Positions 34,187 to 44,056 of a DNA stretch of 64,000 bases are shown here, piece by piece. The position numbers were made by a program, and so were the translations under genes. How positions within the stretch are numbered: the stretch's first letter is position 1; every line of letters starts with the position of its first letter. Location of the stretch: NCBI RefSeq assembly GCF_029269825.1, contig NZ_JARJHU010000001.1, positions 597,786 through 661,785 of the forward strand. The letters are read 5' to 3'. The notes beneath the pieces are model-generated. The model had not been told where the DNA came from. It worked only from the letters and a program-made list of their open reading frames with translations, and did no database searches. This DNA comes from Pedobacter sp. JY14-1 (GTDB lineage: Bacteria; Bacteroidota; Bacteroidia; Sphingobacteriales; Sphingobacteriaceae).

Positions 34187-35437
34187 CTAAGGTGTATATT
34201 TTTTGAATATGGAAGTTGCCGTATGTCCCCCAAAGCCAAAGGTATTGTTCAGCACATAATTCACAGGCGTTTGCAGCGATTCACCCAGTACGATATCCAA
34301 CCCTTCCGGAATCCCGGGGTCCAGTTCTTTCGTATTGATCGTGGCCGGGATCATGTCATTTTTTGCCGAAAGCACACTGATCACGCTTTCAATCGCACCC
34401 GCACCGCCCAGCAGGTGGCCGGTCATCGACTTCGTTGCACTGATCTTTACCGGCAAATCACCAAATATCTTCTTTATTCCGTTCAGCTCACCAATATCGC
34501 CCAGTCCGGTCGATGTCGCATGTGCATTGATATAGTCAATCTTATCAGCTTCGATACCCGCATCTTTCAATGCCCTGCGGATACCCAGAGAAGCCCCCAG
34601 GCCATCGGGAGGAGTACCTGTCAGGTGATAGGCATCCGCAGCCATACCACCACCTACCATTTCCGCATAAATCTGCGCTCCGCGGGCCACAGCATGCTCA
34701 TATTCTTCCAGGATCAACGCGCCGGCACCCTCGCCGATCACGAAACCATCCCTTGTCGGATCAAAAGGCCGGGAAGCACCTTCAGGATCATCGTTTCGCT
34801 TAGAAAGTGCCTGAGCAGCATTAAAACCGCCTACAGAAGCCTCTGTGATCGCCGCTTCCGAGCCTCCTGCCACCATAATGGTCGCCTTGCCCATGCGGAT
34901 CGTATCAAACGCACTGATAATCGCCGTATTTGATGATGCGCAGGCGGAAACCGTTGCATAGTTAGGACCATGTAGCTTGTGCCGGATCGAAATAACTCCT
35001 GCGGCAATGTCGACGATCATCTTGGGAATAAAATATGGACTGAACCTTGGCGTTCCGTCACCCGAATGAAATTCCCTCAGTTGCTGTTCAAACGTTCCGA
35101 TCCCACCGTTACCCGACGCCCAGATCACCCCAACCTCGTAGCGTTCCTCCTCAGGCATCTGCGCAAAGTCAAGTCCGGCATCTTTAATGGCCTGGTCACT
35201 TGCCGCAATGGCATATTGTGTATACAGGTCGTATTTCTTCAGTTCTTTTTTATCAATATATGCTTCGGGGTCAAAGCCTCTTACTTCTGCCGCAAAATTA
35301 GTTTTAAACTTAGTGGCATCAAATTTCGTGATCGCACCTACACCACTTTTTCCGGCTACGATGTTCGTCCAAAATTCCGCTACCGTGTTCCCCAAGGGGG
35401 TCACGGCACCAAGACCTGTCACTACTACTCTTTTCAT
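34187..35437 (-). CDS. fabF: Beta-ketoacyl-ACP synthase II
   Basis: The 416-residue protein is a KAS II condensing enzyme with the Cys-His-His triad: C166 in VSACASSN, H306 in NAHATSTGLGD and H341 in KSMTGHLLGGAG. It begins MKRVVVTGLGAVTPLG as usual. It elongates acyl-ACP with malonyl-ACP in fatty acid synthesis. The normal acpP neighbour is absent on the visible 5' side, which instead has a LacI regulator gene whose stop lies 65 bases from the fabF start on the same strand, so read-through is possible. Confidence 0.93.
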   Translation of the reverse strand: MKRVVVTGLGAVTPLGNTVAEFWTNIVAGKSGVGAITKFDATKFKTNFAAEVRGFDPEAYIDKKELKKYDLYTQYAIAASDQAIKDAGLDFAQMPEEERYEVGVIWASGNGGIGTFEQQLREFHSGDGTPRFSPYFIPKMIVDIAAGVISIRHKLHGPNYATVSACASSNTAIISAFDTIRMGKATIMVAGGSEAAITEASVGGFNAAQALSKRNDDPEGASRPFDPTRDGFVIGEGAGALILEEYEHAVARGAQIYAEMVGGGMAADAYHLTGTPPDGLGASLGIRRALKDAGIEADKIDYINAHATSTGLGDIGELNGIKKIFGDLPVKISATKSMTGHLLGGAGAIESVISVLSAKNDMIPATINTKELDPGIPEGLDIVLGESLQTPVNYVLNNTFGFGGHTATSIFKKYTP

Positions 35438-35502
35438 ATCTGATGAATTTATCCTTTACAAATCCGCAATAGCTATGCGGGCCACAAAAGTAGTTGTTTT
35501 TT

Positions 35503-36537
35503 TCAGAACTTATGCCTGCTGCTTGATTCCCTGATAATCAGCTGAGGTTTTATCGTGATGGTCTTAGGTCCCGACGCTGTTGCATCCAGCTTTGCTTCCC
35601 TGAAATAAAGCCTCGCAATGGCATTTCCCATCTCCACACTATGCTGGTCTATCGTAGTAATCGAAGGATTGGTGATTTCTGTAAATGCCTCATTGGAATA
35701 ACCGCATATCCCCAGCTGGTCCGGCACCGTCAGACCGAGTTCCGTAGCCACCTGCAATACGCCCAGGGCAGAAAAATCAGAGGTCGACGCGAATATGGCA
35801 TCCGGCGGGTCAGACAGGGCCAGCAGTTCACGCGTCGCTTCCGCGCTCAGTTCCTGGGTCCAGGCATTGACTTTCATCAGCTCTGGCCGCACTTCAATAC
35901 CATGCTCAGCTAAAGCCTGCAGGTAGCCCTCCTTGCGCTGCCTGAAGATATTCAGGTTTTGCGGCCCTTCCAGGAGTGCTATCCGCCGGTATCCTTGTTC
36001 AACGAGATGAGAAACCGCCTCCACAGATGCCTGTCTGTTATCATTTAATACCTTCAGCGTATCCAGCTCATCTGCCACCCGGTCAAACTGGATCAGCCTT
36101 ATCCCGTTTTTCTGGATGTTCCTGATATGCTCATCATCTTCAAACTCTGCAGCTACAGACATGACGATGCAGTTCACCTGCTGGTTGATCAGCGTATTCA
36201 CACATTCCACCTCACGCTTATAAGATTCATTCGACTGGCAGATCACCAGGTTATACCCGTTCTCATAAGTAATCTCCTCAAGTCCCGCAATAATGTCCGC
36301 AAAGAAATTCTGGTTAATCCTGGGCACAATTACGCCAATCGTACGGTTAGAACCTCTTCTCAGGTTTGAGGCCAAACTGTTCGGCTGATAGTTCATTTCC
36401 CTGGCCGTATCCAGGATCAGCTTTCTGGTCGCCTCACTTACCTTACTGGTATTACTTAAGGCCCTGGATACAGACGACGCATTCAGATTGAGCTTCCGGG
36501 CTATGTCATAAATCGTTGTCCTTTTCTGGTTCTTCAT
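35503..36537 (-). CDS. LacI-family transcriptional regulator, probable xylose regulator
   Basis: The 344-residue product from the ATG at 36537 starts with a LacI helix-turn-helix (TTIYDIARKLNLNASSVSRALSNTSKVS) and continues with a periplasmic-binding-protein-like effector domain. The frame to 36576 adds 13 residues ahead of the DNA-binding domain and is not favoured. It is divergent from xylB-xylA with a 12-bp perfect palindrome between them, so it most likely represses the xylose genes and is released by a sugar. The role comes from context; the effector is not proven. Confidence 0.88.
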   Translation of the reverse strand: MKNQKRTTIYDIARKLNLNASSVSRALSNTSKVSEATRKLILDTAREMNYQPNSLASNLRRGSNRTIGVIVPRINQNFFADIIAGLEEITYENGYNLVICQSNESYKREVECVNTLINQQVNCIVMSVAAEFEDDEHIRNIQKNGIRLIQFDRVADELDTLKVLNDNRQASVEAVSHLVEQGYRRIALLEGPQNLNIFRQRKEGYLQALAEHGIEVRPELMKVNAWTQELSAEATRELLALSDPPDAIFASTSDFSALGVLQVATELGLTVPDQLGICGYSNEAFTEITNPSITTIDQHSVEMGNAIARLYFREAKLDATASGPKTITIKPQLIIRESSSRHKF

Positions 36538-36572
36538 ATTAGTAGCTGTAAATATGTGAAAATAATTATTAT

Positions 36573-36584
36573 GCAATCGATTGC
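36573..36584. promoter_or_regulatory. LacI-type palindromic operator
   Basis: GCAATCGATTGC is a perfect 12-bp palindrome with the central CG typical of LacI-family operators. AT-rich, roughly symmetric arms flank it. It lies between the divergent LacI regulator and xylB, 35 bases ahead of the regulator ATG, and overlaps the -33 box of the xylB promoter. Confidence 0.7.
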
Positions 36585-36610
36585 TTATTGTAATTATTTA
36601 TTTAAATTCG
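36580..36610 (+). promoter_or_regulatory. xylB-xylA promoter (-33/-7)
   Basis: ATTG at 36580-36583, a 19-base spacer and TAAATTCG at 36603-36610, each one base off the Bacteroidota consensus. The predicted start is near 36617, 15 bases before the xylB ATG. The -33 box lies inside the palindrome, so a bound repressor would block it. Confidence 0.55.
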
Positions 36611-36631
36611 TCTGAACAAATATGAACTTGA

Positions 36632-38107
36632 ATGCTGCTACTAGGAATTGATGTTGGTACATCATCTATTAAAATCTCCATTGTCGACGCTGCCAGCGGC
36701 GCGCTGAAGGCCACTTGTACTTATCCCGAAAAGGAATCAGAGATCATTGTACACCAGCCTGGCTGGGCTGAGCAATCGCCTGACATGTGGTGGGCCCACG
36801 TGCAGCAGGCCATCAGTCAGTGTAATGCAAAAAAGGCTTATGATCCACAGGACATTACCGCTATCGGCATAGCCTATCAGATGCACGGGCTTGTCATGGT
36901 CAACAAAGACCAGAACAGCCTGCGTAACAGCATCATCTGGTGTGACAGCAGAGCTGTATCCATTGGTGATCAGGCTTTTGAGGCCATCGGCAGAGAACGT
37001 GCACTAGCTCACCTGCTCAACTCACCCGGCAATTTTACGGCATCCAAACTGGCATGGGTGAAGGCAAATGAACCTGAAACCTATTCAAAGGCAGATAAGA
37101 TCATGCTCCCCGGCGATTATATTGCCCTGAAACTTACCGGCGAGGCGAGCACCAGTGCCTCCGCACTTTCTGAGGGAGTTTTCTGGGATTTTCAAAGCAA
37201 GGACCTTTCTGAAGATGTGATGGGCTACTATGGTTTCGACCGCTCGCTCATTCCCGGTATCAGGCCGGTATTTTCCATACACGGTCATGTCACTCAGCAG
37301 TCTGCTGCCCTTCTGGGCCTGAAAGCAGGCATACCTGTGAGTTATAAGGCAGGTGACCAGCCCAACAATGCGCTTTCGCTCAACGTAACCGAGCCCGGTG
37401 AGGTAGCCGCTACCGCAGGAACGTCCGGTGTCATCTACGGCGTCACCGATCACCTGCTTTGTGACCAGGCGTCCAGGGTCAACACCTTCGCTCACGTCAA
37501 CTATACTGCGGAAGATCCGCGTCTTGGCGTACTGCTCTGCATCAACGGCACCGGAAGTATGTACCGCTGGGCAAAATCACAATTTGGCGGCAATATGGAA
37601 TACGACACGATCAACCAGCTCAGCGCCACTTCGCCTGCCGGCAGCAAAGGTCTGCGTGTACTGCCATTCGGCAATGGTGCGGAACGTATGCTGAACAATA
37701 AGATTGCAGGCGCACATTTCCATAATATAGACCTCAACCTGCACCATACTGCAGATCTCTTCCGTGCTGTTCAGGAAGGCATTGCCTTTTCCTTCCGGTA
37801 CGGTCTGGACATCCTGCGCGAAAACGGCATGCAGCCCGGCATCATCAGGGCAGGGCGTTCCAACCTGTTCCTCAGCGAGGTATTTACCCGCTCCTTCGTG
37901 AACATTACCGGCGTACCGGTAGAACTGCATAACAATGACGGCAGTTACGGTGCAGCCATCGGTGCAGGTATCGGCGCAGGCATTTACAAGCATGCAGGAG
38001 AAGCCTTCACCAATAAAAAACCCCTGGGTATCATCGAGCCTGATGGTACCGACCTTGAAACCGCTTACCAGGAATGGAAGCAGTTGCTTGAAAAGATATT
38101 GAACTAA
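36632..38107 (+). CDS. xylB: Xylulokinase
   Basis: A 491-residue FGGY-family carbohydrate kinase. The N-terminal phosphate loop is [18 protein letters not shown], the substrate-binding region includes [10 protein letters not shown] and the catalytic Asp lies in [12 protein letters not shown]. It phosphorylates D-xylulose to xylulose 5-phosphate for the pentose phosphate pathway. The xylA gene follows after 32 bases, so xylose is isomerised and then phosphorylated by one operon. No xylose transporter gene is present in the operon. Confidence 0.93.
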   Translation: MLLLGIDVGTSSIKISIVDAASGALKATCTYPEKESEIIVHQPGWAEQSPDMWWAHVQQAISQCNAKKAYDPQDITAIGIAYQMHGLVMVNKDQNSLRNSIIWCDSRAVSIGDQAFEAIGRERALAHLLNSPGNFTASKLAWVKANEPETYSKADKIMLPGDYIALKLTGEASTSASALSEGVFWDFQSKDLSEDVMGYYGFDRSLIPGIRPVFSIHGHVTQQSAALLGLKAGIPVSYKAGDQPNNALSLNVTEPGEVAATAGTSGVIYGVTDHLLCDQASRVNTFAHVNYTAEDPRLGVLLCINGTGSMYRWAKSQFGGNMEYDTINQLSATSPAGSKGLRVLPFGNGAERMLNNKIAGAHFHNIDLNLHHTADLFRAVQEGIAFSFRYGLDILRENGMQPGIIRAGRSNLFLSEVFTRSFVNITGVPVELHNNDGSYGAAIGAGIGAGIYKHAGEAFTNKKPLGIIEPDGTDLETAYQEWKQLLEKILN

Positions 38108-38139
38108 TTAAATCATACCATTCACCAAAACCTATTATC

Positions 38140-39465
38140 ATGACTTTACACTCCGAAAACGAATTCTTTAAAGGCATCGGCCAGATCAAATATGAAGGCC
38201 CTCAGACCGACAATCCCTTAGCTTTCCGCTGGTATGATCCTGCAAGAGTAGTTGCCGGAAAAACCCTGAAAGACCACCTGCGTTTTGCCGGCGCTTACTG
38301 GCATTCGTTCTGCGGCAACGGCGCAGATCCGTTCGGCGCACCTACTCACATCTTTCCCTGGGACAAAAAAAGCGATGCAGTAGAACGCGCAAAAGACAAA
38401 ATGGACGCTGCGTTTGAGTTCCTGACCAAAATGGATATTCCCTACTATTGCTTCCACGATGTAGATGTTGTAGACTATACCAATGACATCAGCGAAAATG
38501 ACCGCAGACTGCAGGCCCTTACCGAATATGCAAAGCAAAAGCAACAGGCAACAGGCATAAAACTCCTCTGGGGTACAGCAAACCTGTTCTCACATCCCCG
38601 TTATATGAACGGTGCTTCCACCAATCCTGACTTTCATGTGCTTGCCCACGGCGCGGCGCAGGTAAAGGCTGCTTTGGATGCGACCATTGCCCTGGGTGGT
38701 GAAGGATATGTATTCTGGGGCGGACGCGAGGGTTACATGAGCCTGCTCAACACCGACATGAAACGCGAACAGGAGCATCTGGCCAGGTTCCTGCACGCCT
38801 CAAAGGATTATGCCCGCAAAAATGGTTTCAAAGGCACTTTTTACATAGAGCCAAAACCATGCGAACCAACAAAACATCAGTATGACTACGATGCAGCCAC
38901 CGTGCTTGGTTTCCTGCGTCAGTACGACTTGCTGAACGATTTCAAACTGAACCTGGAAGTAAACCATGCCACCCTGGCGGGCCACACTTTCCAGCACGAG
39001 CTGCAAGTGGCTGCCGATGCCGGCATGCTGGGATCCATCGATGCCAACCGCGGCGACTCGCAAAACGGATGGGACACCGATCAGTTCCCGACCAATCTCA
39101 ACGAGCTGGTAGAATCCATGCTGATCATCCTTGAAGCAGGCGGCTTCAAAACTGGCGGCATCAATTTCGACGCCAAGATCCGCAGGAATTCAACCGATCC
39201 CGCAGATCTGTTCCACGCACATATCGGCGGTATGGACAACTTTGCCCGGGCGCTCATCATCGCAGATAACATCCTGAAGAAGTCTGAATACAAAAAGATC
39301 CGTGCTGACCGCTACGCGTCATATGACGCCGGTGCCGGTAAAGATTTCGAATCGGGTAAACTGAGCCTGGAAGACCTCAGGGACTTCGCTATCGCGAACG
39401 GAGAACCTAAGACCATTTCCGGTCGCCAGGAATACCTGGAGAACCTCATCAACTGGTATATCTGA
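38140..39465 (+). CDS. xylA: Xylose isomerase
   Basis: The 441-residue protein has the signatures of class II xylose isomerases: the catalytic histidine in YCFHDVDV, the lysine region in [18 protein letters not shown], the metal ligands in [14 protein letters not shown] and the GSIDANRGD loop. It converts D-xylose to D-xylulose with two divalent metal ions. It is the last gene of the xylB-xylA operon and is followed by a strong terminator 37 bases after its stop. Length is normal for the class. Confidence 0.96.
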   Translation: MTLHSENEFFKGIGQIKYEGPQTDNPLAFRWYDPARVVAGKTLKDHLRFAGAYWHSFCGNGADPFGAPTHIFPWDKKSDAVERAKDKMDAAFEFLTKMDIPYYCFHDVDVVDYTNDISENDRRLQALTEYAKQKQQATGIKLLWGTANLFSHPRYMNGASTNPDFHVLAHGAAQVKAALDATIALGGEGYVFWGGREGYMSLLNTDMKREQEHLARFLHASKDYARKNGFKGTFYIEPKPCEPTKHQYDYDAATVLGFLRQYDLLNDFKLNLEVNHATLAGHTFQHELQVAADAGMLGSIDANRGDSQNGWDTDQFPTNLNELVESMLIILEAGGFKTGGINFDAKIRRNSTDPADLFHAHIGGMDNFARALIIADNILKKSEYKKIRADRYASYDAGAGKDFESGKLSLEDLRDFAIANGEPKTISGRQEYLENLINWYI

Positions 39466-39501
39466 TCGGACGGTTCAGGTTTTGATCAGACATTTTCCGA
39501 T

Positions 39502-39533
39502 AAGGAGCAGATCATAGGGTCTGCTCCTTTTTT
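39502..39533. terminator. Bidirectional terminator, xylA and thioesterase
   Basis: A ten-bp stem (AAGGAGCAGA with TCTGCTCCTT), eight-base loop and T run. It closes xylA on the + strand. The T run includes the stop codon (39532-39534) of the convergent thioesterase gene. Confidence 0.88.
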
Positions 39534-39960
39534 ATTCGCCATCCTGCAACTGCATTGCCGCAAAAGCATCCGAAATAACCTGCGGCACCGGACGGACCAG
39601 CTTCCTGAGTTTCGTATCGATCCAGGCGCCCTCCACGGTAAGTCTCGCCTTAATCTTCCCGCGCTCATCCTTAAACTCATGTACAATCGTCCATTTCGAG
39701 CGGTCTTCGCTCACCTGCGTAAATTCGAAATCTATATACACCACATCCCCCGGCCGGATCTCCCGCATAAAAACACATTCCTCCCGGAAAAGCACCGGTG
39801 CAAAATGCTCCCGCTCCATCACTTCCAGGGTTACCCCGTAACGGTGCAGCACATTGATGCGGTGCTGGGAAGCCAGGTCGTAATAACTGCTGTGCCGCAT
39901 ATGAAAATTCGGGTCCAGGTCAGACCAGCGCAGGATAATGGGTTCAGCCTGTAGTTTCAT
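39532..39960 (-). CDS. Acyl-CoA thioesterase, 4HBT (hot-dog) family
   Basis: The 142-residue protein from the ATG at 39960 (a TTG at 39966 is also in frame) shows the 4-hydroxybenzoyl-CoA thioesterase pattern: RWSDLDPNFHMRHSSYYDLASQHR, with the usual catalytic Asp in the DLDPNFH position, and strands further on (VYIDFEFTQVSEDRSKWTIVHEF) of the hot-dog fold. It would hydrolyse an acyl-CoA thioester; the acyl chain is unknown. A TATATTTG box on the - strand (39971-39964) lies at the start codon, hinting at a leaderless or very short-leader message. Confidence 0.83.
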   Translation of the reverse strand: MKLQAEPIILRWSDLDPNFHMRHSSYYDLASQHRINVLHRYGVTLEVMEREHFAPVLFREECVFMREIRPGDVVYIDFEFTQVSEDRSKWTIVHEFKDERGKIKARLTVEGAWIDTKLRKLVRPVPQVISDAFAAMQLQDGE

Positions 39961-39981
39961 ATCCAAATATAGCTACAGCCT

Positions 39982-40012
39982 TTTGATTAATGCACTGAAT
40001 ACCCTACCTTTA
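39982..40012 (+). promoter_or_regulatory. Promoter of the DUF1080 gene
   Basis: TTTG at 39982-39985, exactly 19 bases, then TACCTTTA at 40005-40012 (one base from TAnnTTTG). Predicted start near 40019; the ATG is at 40043. Confidence 0.6.
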
Positions 40013-40042
40013 AAGCCAGATTAAACTAAATTTTACCACGAA

Positions 40043-40840
40043 ATGAACTTGAATAAGTTATTAATGACCACAGCGCTTACCGCCAGTGGTCTTATCCTGG
40101 CCAATGTACAAGCCAGTGCCCAGGAAAAGACCAAACCCGAAGACACTGAAGTCTATTCACCGGTACCGAAGGTAGTACAGGCTAAAGCCGTAACCACCCC
40201 CGCCCCCTCAGATGCCATTGTGCTGTTCGACGGCAAGGACTTAAGCCAATGGGTAAGTGTCGAGAACCGTGACCAGCCTGCAAAATGGACCCTGGGCAAA
40301 GGTGTGTTCACCGTCAACAAAAAAACCGGCGGCGGCAATATCGAGACCAAACAATCCTTTCTGAACTATCAACTGCATATCGAATGGCAGGTACCTGCAA
40401 ATGTCACCGGCAAAGGTCAGGGCCGCGGTAACAGCGGATTATTTCTGGCTTCTATCGGCAAAGGCGATGCAGGTTACGAACTGCAGATCCTCGATTCTTA
40501 CCAGAATGACACCTATACCAACGGACAGGCCGCCAGTATCTACAAGCAGTTTGTACCCCTGGCTAACCCGACCAATAAACCAGGAGAATGGAACTCTTAC
40601 GATATCGTCTGGACCGCCCCTACCTTCAATGCCGACAACAGCGTCAAGACGCCTGCAAAAGTAACCGTATTGTTCAACGGTGTACTGGTACAGAACAATG
40701 TTGAATTGAAAGGTCCAACCCAATATATCGGTGAACCGGCCTATCGTCAGGCACATGGAGCCTCACCTATCAAGCTGCAATCTCATGGCGACCCAAGCGA
40801 GCCGGTGAGCTTCCGCAACATCTGGGTAAGGGAATTATAA
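40043..40840 (+). CDS. Secreted DUF1080 (3-keto-disaccharide hydrolase-like) protein
   Basis: A 265-residue protein with a signal peptide (MTTALTASGLILANVQASAQ) and one DUF1080 domain, a concanavalin-type beta-sandwich: it begins AIVLFDGKDLSQWVS, contains FHIEWQVP-type strands (YQLHIEWQVP) and GRGNSGLFL, and ends with PVSFRNIWVREL. In other bacteria such proteins cleave 3-keto-glycosides made by sugar 3-dehydrogenases. It stands alone here with its own promoter and terminator, though the window's first operon has matching partners (dehydrogenase-like protein, isomerase, Gfo/Idh/MocA). The catalytic assignment is by family only. Confidence 0.87.
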   Translation: MNLNKLLMTTALTASGLILANVQASAQEKTKPEDTEVYSPVPKVVQAKAVTTPAPSDAIVLFDGKDLSQWVSVENRDQPAKWTLGKGVFTVNKKTGGGNIETKQSFLNYQLHIEWQVPANVTGKGQGRGNSGLFLASIGKGDAGYELQILDSYQNDTYTNGQAASIYKQFVPLANPTNKPGEWNSYDIVWTAPTFNADNSVKTPAKVTVLFNGVLVQNNVELKGPTQYIGEPAYRQAHGASPIKLQSHGDPSEPVSFRNIWVREL

Positions 40841-40854
40841 TCCTGCCGTCCATA

Positions 40855-40892
40855 TGCGGCGTCATTTCAGGCAATACCGGAATGACGCCGCA
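40855..40892. terminator. Convergent hairpin between DUF1080 gene and trxA
   Basis: A 14-bp stem with one G-U pair (TGCGGCGTCATTTC with GGAATGACGCCGCA) and a ten-base loop. It starts 15 bases after the DUF1080 stop. T runs on both sides are poor. Confidence 0.55.
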
Positions 40893-40922
40893 ATTATTCA
40901 GGCCAACAGGGTGTACACCTGA

Positions 40923-41219
40923 CTACAAAACACCTTCGACAATACTTTTCAGCTGACTTGCCTGAATTACACCGCTCTGCCGCCACTTTATCGCTCCATT
41001 CTTAAATAAGATCAGCGTAGGTACGCCCTGAATATTATATTGCCGGGAAACCTGCGGGTTTTTATCCACATCCACTTTCAAAATAGTTGCCGTTTCACCG
41101 ATCATCCCCTTTAGTTGCTGAAGGATCGGTGCCATCATTTTACAGGGTCCGCACCATTCTGCCGAAAAATCTACCAAAACCGGTTTATCTGAACTGATGA
41201 TCTCCTTAAAAGTTGCCAT
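40923..41219 (-). CDS. trxA: Thioredoxin
   Basis: A 98-residue protein with the active-site WCGPC (C23 and C26) and the cis-proline region [10 protein letters not shown]. There is no signal peptide, so it works in the cytoplasm as the electron carrier reduced by TrxB. It follows the OsmC-type gene at a distance of 103 bases on the same strand, so that the two redox genes may share a transcript. Confidence 0.93.
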   Translation of the reverse strand: MATFKEIISSDKPVLVDFSAEWCGPCKMMAPILQQLKGMIGETATILKVDVDKNPQVSRQYNIQGVPTLILFKNGAIKWRQSGVIQASQLKSIVEGVL

Positions 41220-41322
41220 AATACTATGCTATTTACATTCGTGACTGATTTGCGGTATCTTACCGTACCGGTTCATACTCCATCTGCACTGCCGCAACTA
41301 TCCTGCCAGGTAAAAGAGACCA

Positions 41323-41799
41323 CTAGCTCTTTTCAATCAGGCACTGTGCTTCATGCCGCACCGGAAAATTACAGGAATTGGCGATAAAGCACATCTTATT
41401 CGCCTGTTCATGCAGCGCAATCGCCCTTTCAATATCCTCAGCACGATTGATGGTCACAATGGGGTTCAGCACCACCTCCGTAAAATGGCCGCTACCATCA
41501 TCCTTTTCCGTCATCCGCCCGATCGCAGTATCCTTATAATCCAGCACGATGATCCCATTTTGCGAGCACAGGTGCAGGTACCAGAGCATATGGCAGGATG
41601 AAAGTGAAGACACCAGCAGGTCTTCCGGGTTATACCTGCCCTTATCGCCCATGAAAGCCGAATCTGAAGAGCCCAGGATATCCGGTTTATGGCTCACTGA
41701 AATCACATAACTTCTGTCATAAGAACGGTAGTCCATGGTGCCCGAGCCTTTGTTGCCGGTCCATACCAAATTTGTCTGATACTGATGTGCCTTAGTCAT
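41323..41799 (-). CDS. OsmC family peroxide-reducing protein
   Basis: The 158-residue protein has the two redox cysteines of the OsmC/Ohr fold: one in SSLSSCHMLWYL and one in KMCFIANSCNFPV (here with an additional Cys four residues before). Members reduce organic hydroperoxides with thiols. It starts 34 bases upstream of the GH92 stop codon on the same strand and is followed by trxA, so a small thiol-redox cluster is present. Whether it belongs to the OsmC or the broader OsmC-like group cannot be decided. Confidence 0.85.
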   Translation of the reverse strand: MTKAHQYQTNLVWTGNKGSGTMDYRSYDRSYVISVSHKPDILGSSDSAFMGDKGRYNPEDLLVSSLSSCHMLWYLHLCSQNGIIVLDYKDTAIGRMTEKDDGSGHFTEVVLNPIVTINRAEDIERAIALHEQANKMCFIANSCNFPVRHEAQCLIEKS

Positions 41800-41833
41800 A
41801 ACGCGCTATACTTGATTACTCCAATATAACGAA

Positions 41834-43942
41834 TCAATGCTTCTTCTCCAAATCCGTCATCCATAATTCCCCTGGTATAAACGGACGGTCGGATGCCACA
41901 AATTCCAGCGTACCGCCATTCATGATCTCCTCCTGCCTCAGCCAGTTTCGCTCCAGCTTCTTACCGTTCAACCTGACCTCTTTAATGTAAATGTTCCGGT
42001 CAGAGAAGTCCTTCACTGTAACTTTCAGCTTCTTTCCGCCCTGCCAGTTGAACTCCAGCGACTCAAACAAGGGCACGTTCAGGTAGTAGACCGGCCAGCC
42101 TACACAAGCCGGGGAAATGCCGGCTGCGGTCAGGACAAACCAGGACGACATTGCACCCGCGTCGTCGTCCATCGTGCGCACATAAGCCTTCGGTTCATTC
42201 TTGTATATCCTGTCTACAAAGGGGTCTATACCCCTGCTGTTGTCGTTAAAATAATACTGCACGACCGTATCTACCGCATAGTTGTGCATCAGTTTCTGCG
42301 ATTTCCAGGCCTCAGCAGTAGGGTTATACATCCCCGGCACCTGAAGATCGGGCTCATTTGCATGGTTATACAGGTCATTTTTAAAGAAATAATCCAGTTG
42401 TGACAAATAGGTTTGCTCACCCCCGGTGAGTGCGATCAGCCCCTTGATGTCGAAGGGCACAAACCAGCGGTACTGCCAGATCGTTCCCTGATATAATTTA
42501 CGGGCCTGCATACGGTCCACATCACTTTTGCCGATATCCTTAAAATCCTTGTTCCAGTAATTCTTATATTCCAGCGCCTTTGCCAGGTATTTTGCGCTTA
42601 GTTCTTTTTTACCCAGCAAGCCCAGTATCTCTGACAAGGCCCAGGTATCATAAGAGGATTCCAGTGCTTTGTCCGGCTGGCCGAAATCCAGCCTGTCCAC
42701 CTCTTTGATCAGTGAGTCCACAATCGATGCTGCATCGATCTTATAGCCTTTTCGCATCGCATCCAGCACAACCACTACGGCATGCTCCGTCCTTACGGTT
42801 GGCGTAGGCTCTGTTTTCGTCGCATAGTCCTTCTTGCCATATTTATACAGGTTGGCTACAGAATAGGCAATATCCCCGTAACGCTCCGGATAGGCCACAG
42901 ATAACAATGGCAGTTGTGTACGGTAATTGTCCCATATGGCCCAGCCGTTATAGATCATACCCTGATATCTTTGCAGGCTCCCGTCAATCGCACGATATAC
43001 ACCATCCGGCTCTGACACCTGATAAGGTGACTGAATAGCCCTGTAGAGCAATGAATAAAACAGTTTTTCCCGTTCAGGATCCCCTTTTACCCTGATCCGT
43101 CCGAGGTGTCCGGCCCAACCCTTTTCACTTTGTGTCCTCAGTTCCTCATAATTCATTTTGCTTAGGTTCTGCCTCGCATAGGCGATACTGGTCGATGAAA
43201 AACTCACCCGGACCTCGACCTCATCCACATGATTATCCTTCTCCGTCCCATCTCCTACCCTCGCGATCAAGCGGTGATCCGAGGTTTTCTCCCAGGTTAC
43301 CGGCCTGCTGAACTCGAGATAATAATACAATTTGTAAACTCCCGCATGGCAGGTCGTCTTTGAACTGATCGAACCGCTCAGCGACACACCGGAAGTACTG
43401 TGTTCTTCCCCGACAAATCCTCCGTTGAAGGAATACCCCAGGTCCAGTGTAAAGCCCTTCGCTCCTTTCGGAAAACGGTAGCGGTGCCGGCCTTCATTCT
43501 GATAAACTGCCATTTCCGCACTGATGCCGTTCCCAAAACTGGCTCCGTAATAGCCAGGTCCGGCATTCTGCTTCACCCTGATCAGGGTAGCATTGTCATC
43601 TGTCTTGCCCAGAAAAGGTTTGATAAATAAATTTCCGCCACTTCCCATACACCCTACGCCTTCAAATCGGTTGTGCGTAAAACCTATAAATTCCCTGGCA
43701 TTGTATTCATAGCCTGTGTGCGTATTGGGATAAGTCTGCGGCCCGATACTCAGCATACTAAATGGATAACTTGCGGCAGGAGACATTTGTCCGTGGTCAC
43801 CCGAACTACCCAGAAAGACATTCACTTTAGCATTCAGGCTTCGGTCAACCATAGCAGGTTGCCCGATCATGGCAGGACGTTGTGCAAATACGGTCGCGTA
43901 GCTGAGCCCTATACAAGTGGCAAGCAGAAACTTTAACTTCAT
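41834..43942 (-). CDS. GH92 family alpha-mannosidase-like glycosidase
   Basis: A 702-residue secreted protein (signal peptide MKLKFLLATCIGLSYATVFA). It contains a beta-sandwich N-terminal domain (NVFLGSSGDHGQMSPAASYPF), an (alpha/alpha)6 domain with FSLLYRAIQSPYQV-like and IWDNYRTQLPLLS stretches, and the GH92 motif DDDAGAMSSWFVLTAAGISP near residue 610. GH92 enzymes are calcium-dependent exo-acting alpha-mannosidases, often for N-glycans or yeast mannan. No other mannan gene lies nearby. The linkage cut cannot be told. Confidence 0.9.
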   Translation of the reverse strand: MKLKFLLATCIGLSYATVFAQRPAMIGQPAMVDRSLNAKVNVFLGSSGDHGQMSPAASYPFSMLSIGPQTYPNTHTGYEYNAREFIGFTHNRFEGVGCMGSGGNLFIKPFLGKTDDNATLIRVKQNAGPGYYGASFGNGISAEMAVYQNEGRHRYRFPKGAKGFTLDLGYSFNGGFVGEEHSTSGVSLSGSISSKTTCHAGVYKLYYYLEFSRPVTWEKTSDHRLIARVGDGTEKDNHVDEVEVRVSFSSTSIAYARQNLSKMNYEELRTQSEKGWAGHLGRIRVKGDPEREKLFYSLLYRAIQSPYQVSEPDGVYRAIDGSLQRYQGMIYNGWAIWDNYRTQLPLLSVAYPERYGDIAYSVANLYKYGKKDYATKTEPTPTVRTEHAVVVVLDAMRKGYKIDAASIVDSLIKEVDRLDFGQPDKALESSYDTWALSEILGLLGKKELSAKYLAKALEYKNYWNKDFKDIGKSDVDRMQARKLYQGTIWQYRWFVPFDIKGLIALTGGEQTYLSQLDYFFKNDLYNHANEPDLQVPGMYNPTAEAWKSQKLMHNYAVDTVVQYYFNDNSRGIDPFVDRIYKNEPKAYVRTMDDDAGAMSSWFVLTAAGISPACVGWPVYYLNVPLFESLEFNWQGGKKLKVTVKDFSDRNIYIKEVRLNGKKLERNWLRQEEIMNGGTLEFVASDRPFIPGELWMTDLEKKH

Positions 43943-44056
43943 GTGGGTGTGGATTGGTGTATAAATCTAAAACTCCCGCAAGTTAAACAGATAAAACTTA
44001 GCATCCCAAAAGACGTGTCCTTTGGTTGATAAGACGATATCCAATGGCCGTTACCA

